From positions 34,490,722 through 34,554,721 of the forward strand of contig CM053328.1 in NCBI GenBank assembly GCA_028583605.1: a stretch of DNA of 64,000 nt, given 5' to 3'. Position numbers and translations under genes: made by a program. Under the pieces are notes generated by a model. It worked only from the letters and a program-made list of their open reading frames with translations. It did no database searches and had not been told where the DNA came from. The DNA comes from Dastarcus helophoroides. Taxonomy: Eukaryota > Arthropoda > Insecta > Coleoptera > Bothrideridae. This document shows positions 58,680 through 64,000 of the stretch, piece after piece. How positions within the stretch are numbered: the first letter of the stretch is position 1; every line of letters begins with the position of its first letter.

Positions 58680-58940
58680 ACTTGTTATACAAATCTTGTC
58701 CTCTGAAACCAAGAAAGATAACAAATACAACAAACGTTGCTGTAACGCGTTTCGATAGCCAAGCTATCATCTTCGGAGAGATACAGTATCTCATATTAGT
58801 GTATCTTTCTGAAGATGATAACTTGGCTATTGAAACGAGTTAGAGCAATTTCTGTTGTATTTTTTAATATTTTATGGTGTCAGGGGACAAGATATTAGCT
58901 TTGGAACATAACCAAGGTCAAGTCTGTTCCACCAAAAATA
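58680..58940. repeat. Hammerhead-like palindromic cassette, both arms
   Basis: Left core 58740-58780 on the minus strand: CTCT, CCGAAGA (one change), T, gatagc-ttg-gctatc, GAAAC, gcgtt, ACAG. Right core 58805-58845: CTGAAGA, T, gataac-ttg-gctatt, GAAAC, gagtt, AGAG. Outer end ataaccaaggtcaagtctgt leads to about 58935. Left stem II is fully paired with U-A in place of C-G. Confidence 0.82.
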
Positions 58941-59465
58941 AAAAGATTTCCACTTGTTTCTCTAAATTCGTTTTATTCTCGGAACAGGATACACCCCAAA
59001 ATTGGAAGTTTTGTTTCTGGAAATTTCTACCTCCTCCATATTTCGACTTTTTCTTAAAATTCGATTAATTTTTTCAAAATCGGAATAAAATATTAATAAA
59101 GGGTCTTAATTTCTAGAATAATATGTTTGGAATATTTCAGAAAAAAGCTTTTCGATTATATTAAAATTTAAATAAAGTAAAATTCTGAGGAAAATATTGT
59201 TGGTTATTTTAGTTTTTTTTCCAAATTTAATTTATTCAGGAAATTTTTCAAAGTTTGAAGTTTGAAATTCAACATTTTTTATCTGTATTTTTTTCTTTAC
59301 CAATTTTGATATTCTTGAAAATTTAACTCTTCTCTCAAAATTTTGGTCTAACACAAAGATTTCTTTTTTCCCCTAAAATGTCGACTTAAAATTCATTATT
59401 TTTCTCTCTTTCTATAATGTGCACCTTTTGTAAAAATTTTCTGTTTTTTTTTCCAAAAATTTTAA
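58941..59465. repeat. A+T-rich degenerate field
   Basis: Low-complexity A+T sequence with TTTCGACTTTTT motifs. No gene. Confidence 0.45.
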
Positions 59466-62290
59466 ATTGAAACTAGAATTATCGAAGTTAGAGTTAGTGG
59501 GGCCAATCTGGCAGAATTTATGGCCAGATAGGTACTTTATGATATAATTTTGTGATATTGCGTCGAGTCACTTTGTCACAAAGCACACGTTTTTATCCTG
59601 GAATCCCGTAGTGCTAAAGATAACTGTACCACAAATTGTTTCATGTTTCAGACTTAAGAAATTTTAAAATAATTTGTATTATGATGTCATAAAATATTAG
59701 GGTTTTATTTTTGGGTTAGTAACCTAATATTCTGGGGTGGGCACCGGACAATTCTGGAGTGGTCATGGCCCACTCGACCCTTCTCTATATATGCCAACGT
59801 TCTAGTTTCAACTAAAAGTTCAATGTTTTTTTTTTGAAATTTTGATCTTTTTCTCAAAGGCCCGAGTCCAAACTTACGAGTTTTATATTTTTTCCATAAA
59901 TTTAAATTTAACACTCAAAATCCATGCTTTTCGATTTAATTTGTTTTCAAAATGTTGACCTTTATTTCTAATTGTCGACTTTTTTGCAAAACTTGATAAT
60001 TACGTCATCAATGTTCAGTTTTTTGAACTAAATTTTCAACTCAAAAATCTAAAGTAAGATTTTTTATAACTTCGAAAATAAAATCTTTTCTTTTGAAATT
60101 GAACCTTAAAAGTTCTTTACAAATTTGGATTTTTTTTTGGAACGTTATAACATGATATGCCTTTTTCGAGCGGCTAAACTAAAAGGAAATAATGCGAAGG
60201 CTTGTTGAAATTCGGGAGCGCAAGTACTCCATCTTTGTGCTAGCTAAGGAGGGCTGAAGATCTTCCCTGATAAATGCGATAGATAAGGCGGCAGTTTAGT
60301 ATAACAATGCGGCATTGGAAGTAGTATATATGCGAATAGATGTGCCCGTTCATTGATCACGAACGAGATTGGGATCGTCTTGAGGGAATTGATTCATTTT
60401 GGTATACCGACACTTTATTCGATACCCCATAATGTTTACCTTGCAGTCTCTCATACACTTACATTGTAGATGTATGAGAAGCGCAATTTTTTGATCTGGT
60501 AAAACAGAACGATGAAAATTTAAGCAAGCAGTTGATAAAGGGTGACATCTAACAAGCTGCTTAGTTCGATATAAATAAAAAGGTCTCTCCCCTGATTTTT
60601 TTAAATGCCCCTTCGAAACCCTAAAAGGAAACGCATGTTTAAGTCAGCTGTGTAAAGTCGATTCGAAATATAAAATAACACAAAATGTTTAACCTAATTG
60701 AACCCAATTAAATGGTAATAAATGATGGAGTACCAACCCTTTACCAGATGCGAATGGGCGGACGTTTTTTCAAATCGACCGTTGGAAGGTTGTAAAAGAC
60801 AGGAAGACTATCGAATTCACCTGTGATTGTAATTTATAACCACTTAGTTGATGAAGCGACTGAACGACTGTTTTATTTAGGTTAATTTGGGGTTGATTTA
60901 TGCACACAATTCATAAAATGTTATTGATAACGATGCATTTGAATTGCAAATAAAACACTCTCAATATAAATAAAATTACAAGGTTATATACAGGTTATAC
61001 AGAGCAATAATAATCTGGTTCATTTGGTCGCCGAGTGTCTGAGAAAGAAAATGAAATCCCTTTACCATTTATTTTTCAGAAAGCTGATCGGAAGCTGCTT
61101 CATAACTTGCTACAAAATTCACATTTAACTTTACGAAGTTGTGCTAATTTCATTTATTTGTTATTGGTTTCTTCTTCTCCAGTTGCTTCTTCCATAAAAA
61201 TTAATTGAAAATCTGGATTTGTGGAAGAAACAACTGGCGAAGGAAAAGTTAATAAATACCTATGTATATAATTTAACTTTGACTTGACACTATGTTTCGT
61301 CCGCCAAAGTATACTACTGTAGCGACCATCCTTCCATCATAAATGTCTCTTGTTTTATCTAGAGTTGCCAGATCATTCGATTTTTTCATATTTTGTTAAA
61401 ATTCTGTCTCTGTTATACTTAGTACGTATCGAATTATAAATCAACCACCACATGTGAAATATGGAACTGTCAAGTGTTAAGAAACGGTAATACATTTTCG
61501 TATATATCGGCAATTCCTTCTTCCTGGTTTACACCCTTGAGATCGTAGAGTAGAAGCAAATGTTTTCCCATGTCATGCCGCGCACAAAGCATTATTAAAT
61601 AGATTCATCCAGGCAGAATAATGATGCAACAATGGCAATAAAGGGCCGCCAGCTGGGTTTGGGGCAAGTATCAATGACACAAATCAAAAAACTCAAACAA
61701 ACCATAGCGCATCAACGATATCTCATCTTATTTCATCCAAGTGCAGGGAGTTTGAACGTTTTCCCATTTAGTCTGACCCGGAGATGGGACAAAGGAAGTG
61801 TTGGTGATATGTCAGGAGGTCGATCGCAATTCATATTCCCCTAGGTGTCGGGGGGCTACCGCTCTAGCCGCTTCTCATTAAAACACTGTCCAAGCTGCAA
61901 TTAGTTTCACAGCGTACAAATTGCGTTATTCATCTTTGCCATTCTATAGTTAAATTAGTTGCCGGGAAAGCTCACTCGGAAGATGATCCCGTTCGCAACC
62001 CTAAAATCGATGATATCAAAAGCGCCCATGTATGTAGTTAAATCTTGGTCGGTGGTCATCGCGAACACATGATAAAACTGTACCGCACAGTTTTACACGC
62101 TAATGAGGGCGGACTGGCCAGTTACCCACCGCAGGGAAGTTAACCCTTCACCGTGCCATCGAGCGCTCCCCGTCATTCGTCCTATACACTGGTTGAAGCA
62201 AAAATTGTTTCAGTCGAAGGGACCGCAGCAGCAGACAAATTTAGGGGATTATAGTCATGGGCCTAGAGCTTTCAGAGGGAGATAAATTCA
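59466..62290. other. Largest unique island, non-coding as far as visible
   Basis: About 2.8 kb; A+T-rich at 59840-60130, otherwise mostly balanced composition, especially 60160-60500 and 61540-62290. Small inverted repeats are present: an imperfect pair at about 61168-61236 (cagttgcttcttcc/ggaagaaacaactg) and a 9-bp hairpin at 62073-62095. No open frame has a recognisable domain. Regulatory or intronic host DNA is possible but unproven. Confidence 0.4.
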
Positions 62291-62297
62291 TGGGCAA

Positions 62298-62660
62298 ATA
62301 ACCTTTGCTGGCCACAGAGATGGAGTTCTTGAGAAGAAGCAGTCGAAAATCAAAACTTGAAAGTATAAGAAATGTGGAAAGTAGAAGGCATATGAACATC
62401 GAGAGAGATATTATTGACGACAGAGAGAAAAAACAATTGACTTGGTTCGGACATACAAAAAGAATAAACGAAACGAGCTGGCCAAGAAAAGTGTTAGAGT
62501 GGATACCTCCAGAAAAAAGGAACAGAGGATAACTAAGATGAAACTGGCGAGATGATGTCATCGAAGTTATGGAAGCAAGGAATTTAGGGGAAGATATATG
62601 TTACGCAGAAGAGATTGGAAACTGGGGATGGAGAGGCGGCGATAGCCACAGACAATCCGT
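62298..62660 (+). pseudogene. LINE open reading frame C-terminal fragment
   Basis: The plus strand reads ATEMEFLRRSSRKSKLESIR, HMNIERDIIDDREKKQLTWF, GHTKRINETSWPRKVLEWIP and PEKRNRG, then a stop. In another frame WRDDVIEVMEARNLGEDICY follows. This is the C-terminal region of insect endonuclease/reverse-transcriptase LINE proteins. It is 5'-truncated and frameshifted, and distinct in sequence from the minus-strand LINE fragment at 19.6-19.9 kb. No 3' tail is recognised with confidence. Confidence 0.8.
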
Positions 62661-63334
62661 GTTATATACAGGGTATCCCGTATTGTTATGTTCAAATTTT
62701 GGGACTATAAACTAGACTTAATTCTAAGACTTAAAACCCAAAAGTTGTAGATCGATCCGCTTTTGTTCAAAAGTTGTAGGTCTCTAAAATTATCTAGATA
62801 ATAAGCAGAGCTAAGAGATTTTTTTTTTAAATTTATGTTACAATCTGTTAAGGAACAAGAAATTAAAGATATAGGTAGTCATGCAAGTGTGCCAACAGGA
62901 TCAAATTAAATTTTAACTGAAAATTTAACGTGACTATCTTAATATTTAGATAAACCAGACCACAGGTAAACCAGACGACAGATAAATTCGTGAAATACTC
63001 GTTTCAACTACTTCAATTCGTTTAATAAATTTAGAATTTCTTACTGATAAATTACCACCTCGTTCAGAAGAAGTTGCACTCTATTGAGAAGGGATATGTG
63101 GTTTCAAATAGGCGACACACCACTACATTTTGAAATACATTTTTTTAAGTAGGGAAAAATTCGTTAGGGTCACCTGGGAAGATATCCAGATAGTGTTGGA
63201 CTTCCGCTCAACCTGCGGGTACCGTCCAAAAACCCCTACTTCTTCGGGCCCCCAATCCCTCCGTCGGAACAGTACAATAGTGCTGGAGCACTATTGTAAG
63301 CTGTTTTGCCTGCAACATAAGAAACAAACAAAAC
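62661..63334. other. Spacer with a transposon-like start and a short hairpin
   Basis: At 62675 the string tatacagggtatcccgtatt resembles a motif that opens several insect repeats. A perfect hairpin with 11-bp arms and a 2-base loop lies at 63274-63297 (acaatagtgct/agcactattgt). The right part (63130-63334) may be the 3' untranslated region of the adjacent minus-strand jockey-type element. No gene. Confidence 0.4.
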
Positions 63335-64000
63335 AAAAATTTCCGAAATGGAAGTCGTATCCTAGAGGGCCATCTTTGGTCTCCTAATCCTGTTTGGGAC
63401 GTTTGGATCGTAATTCACTGCCTGTCGAACTGTTCGTTGGGATGCGTTTCTGCTCTCATCATGGCCCTGGAATTAATTTCCCTAAGAAAATCTCTTACCA
63501 AAAGGTAGTTCAACTTCCCTATGGAGTTGATTGCTTCTCACAAACCATGGAGAGTCCATGGCTTGTCTTAGAAAGACGTTCTGGAACACCTGGAGTTTCT
63601 TCATCTGATTATCCGTCCCCTGTGACCAAGCTACAGATGCGTAGGTCATCGCTGGTCTTATGATTGATTTCTATAGTAACACCTCAAGTCCAATGGACAG
63701 GTTACTATTTCTACCAATCATCGCTTGCAGCAGTTCCTTCAGCATTTTGGCTTTGGACACTGCAAAATCGATAGGTGCCTGGAATGTAAGTCTTTTATCA
63801 AAAATTACACCTAGATACTTCCCCTGAAGTCTCCAGTCGACGTTTTGCCCATGAACATTTACATGTCCATATGGTTGGAGTCTTCTTCGGGCGAAAAAGA
63901 CTGCTTGGGTTTTGTCTGCGTTGACTTGGATTCTCCATTGACCGAAGTAATCTAGTAGCCTCCTGAAGTCGTCTAGTGACCAACTTTGTACTATAAGAGT
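63335..64000 (-). mobile_element. Jockey-type LINE, 3' portion, running off the window edge
   Basis: The minus strand repeats the C-terminal part of the element at 2030-4255. From the window edge inward it reads LLDYFGQWRIQVNADKTQAV, RLQPYGHVNVHGQNVDWRL, KYLGVIFDKRLTFQAPIDFA, AKMLKELLQAMIGRNSNLSI, RPAMTYASVAWSQGTDNQ and then RQAVNYDPNVPNRIRRPKM near 63375-63435. It is frame-broken at a few points (a stop near 63670 and shifts near 63500). The reverse transcriptase catalytic motif would lie beyond position 64000. This copy lacks the internal duplication of the left-hand copy. Confidence 0.88.

Noticed and set aside
1..64000. tRNA, rRNA or snRNA genes
   Set aside because: I scanned unique islands for B-box-like GGTTCGANNCC and cloverleaf pairings and found none convincing. 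A tRNAscan-SE or Infernal run would be decisive.

Overview
This is eukaryotic, very A+T-rich DNA, almost certainly from an insect. The evidence is a yellow/major-royal-jelly-family gene with short insect-sized introns, a resilin-like glycine-rich cuticle exon, and jockey-type and other LINE remnants alongside mariner and hAT remnants. A beetle is plausible, but nothing in the window proves the order. There are no bacterial signatures, rRNA, tRNA or CRISPR arrays that I can see.

Most of the 64 kb is repeat. Host genes are sparse: a resilin-like secreted protein fragment (18774-19324, +), a complete five-exon yellow-family gene (30868-33654, +) and a weak candidate terminal exon (44745-44801, -). 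The two clear genes lie in unique islands within a sea of short degenerate units built on the theme TCGAAATTTT plus A-runs. I count three places where one extra base breaks an otherwise clean reading frame or gene model. This looks more like assembly indels than decay.

Layout. 0.3-1 kb: a dispersed repeat also found at 48.8-49.5 kb. 1.7-4.3 kb: a mariner fragment, then a rearranged jockey-type LINE. 4.3-5.0 kb: an inverted copy of 57.0-57.7 kb. 5.7-8.0 kb: a degenerate 16-bp minisatellite. 8-10.7 kb: A+T-rich filler. 10.7-11.7 kb: unique DNA. 11.9-17.5 kb: A+T-rich repeats with hammerhead-like palindromic cassettes and a 40-bp inverted repeat. 17.5-19.4 kb: unique DNA with the resilin-like gene. 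19.5-22.7 kb: a LINE 3' end with a (GAA)n tail, then three tandem copies of a 0.9-kb unit containing mariner fold-backs. 23-24 kb: the best palindromic cassettes. 24-30 kb: a tandem array with a monomer near 650 bp. 30-33.8 kb: the yellow-family gene. 33.8-37.1 kb: a 3.28-kb non-autonomous hAT element with an 8-bp target duplication. 38-41.6 kb: about twelve copies of a 290-bp satellite. 43-49 kb: cassettes and a three-copy 1.05-1.27-kb array. 50.5-59.5 kb: A+T-rich repeats, tandem duplications, a 58-bp-arm palindrome and a cassette. 59.5-62.3 kb: unique DNA. 62.3-64 kb: a second LINE fragment and a jockey 3' end running off the window on the minus strand.

The most interesting signal is a palindromic cassette family, about ten loci plus fragments. 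Each arm carries a motif arranged like a minimal type-I hammerhead ribozyme, with paired substitutions in the putative stem II. This is typical of Penelope-like retroelement ends, but no Penelope reverse transcriptase is visible in the window. The cassettes repeatedly sit at the edge of the A+T-rich repeat bodies.
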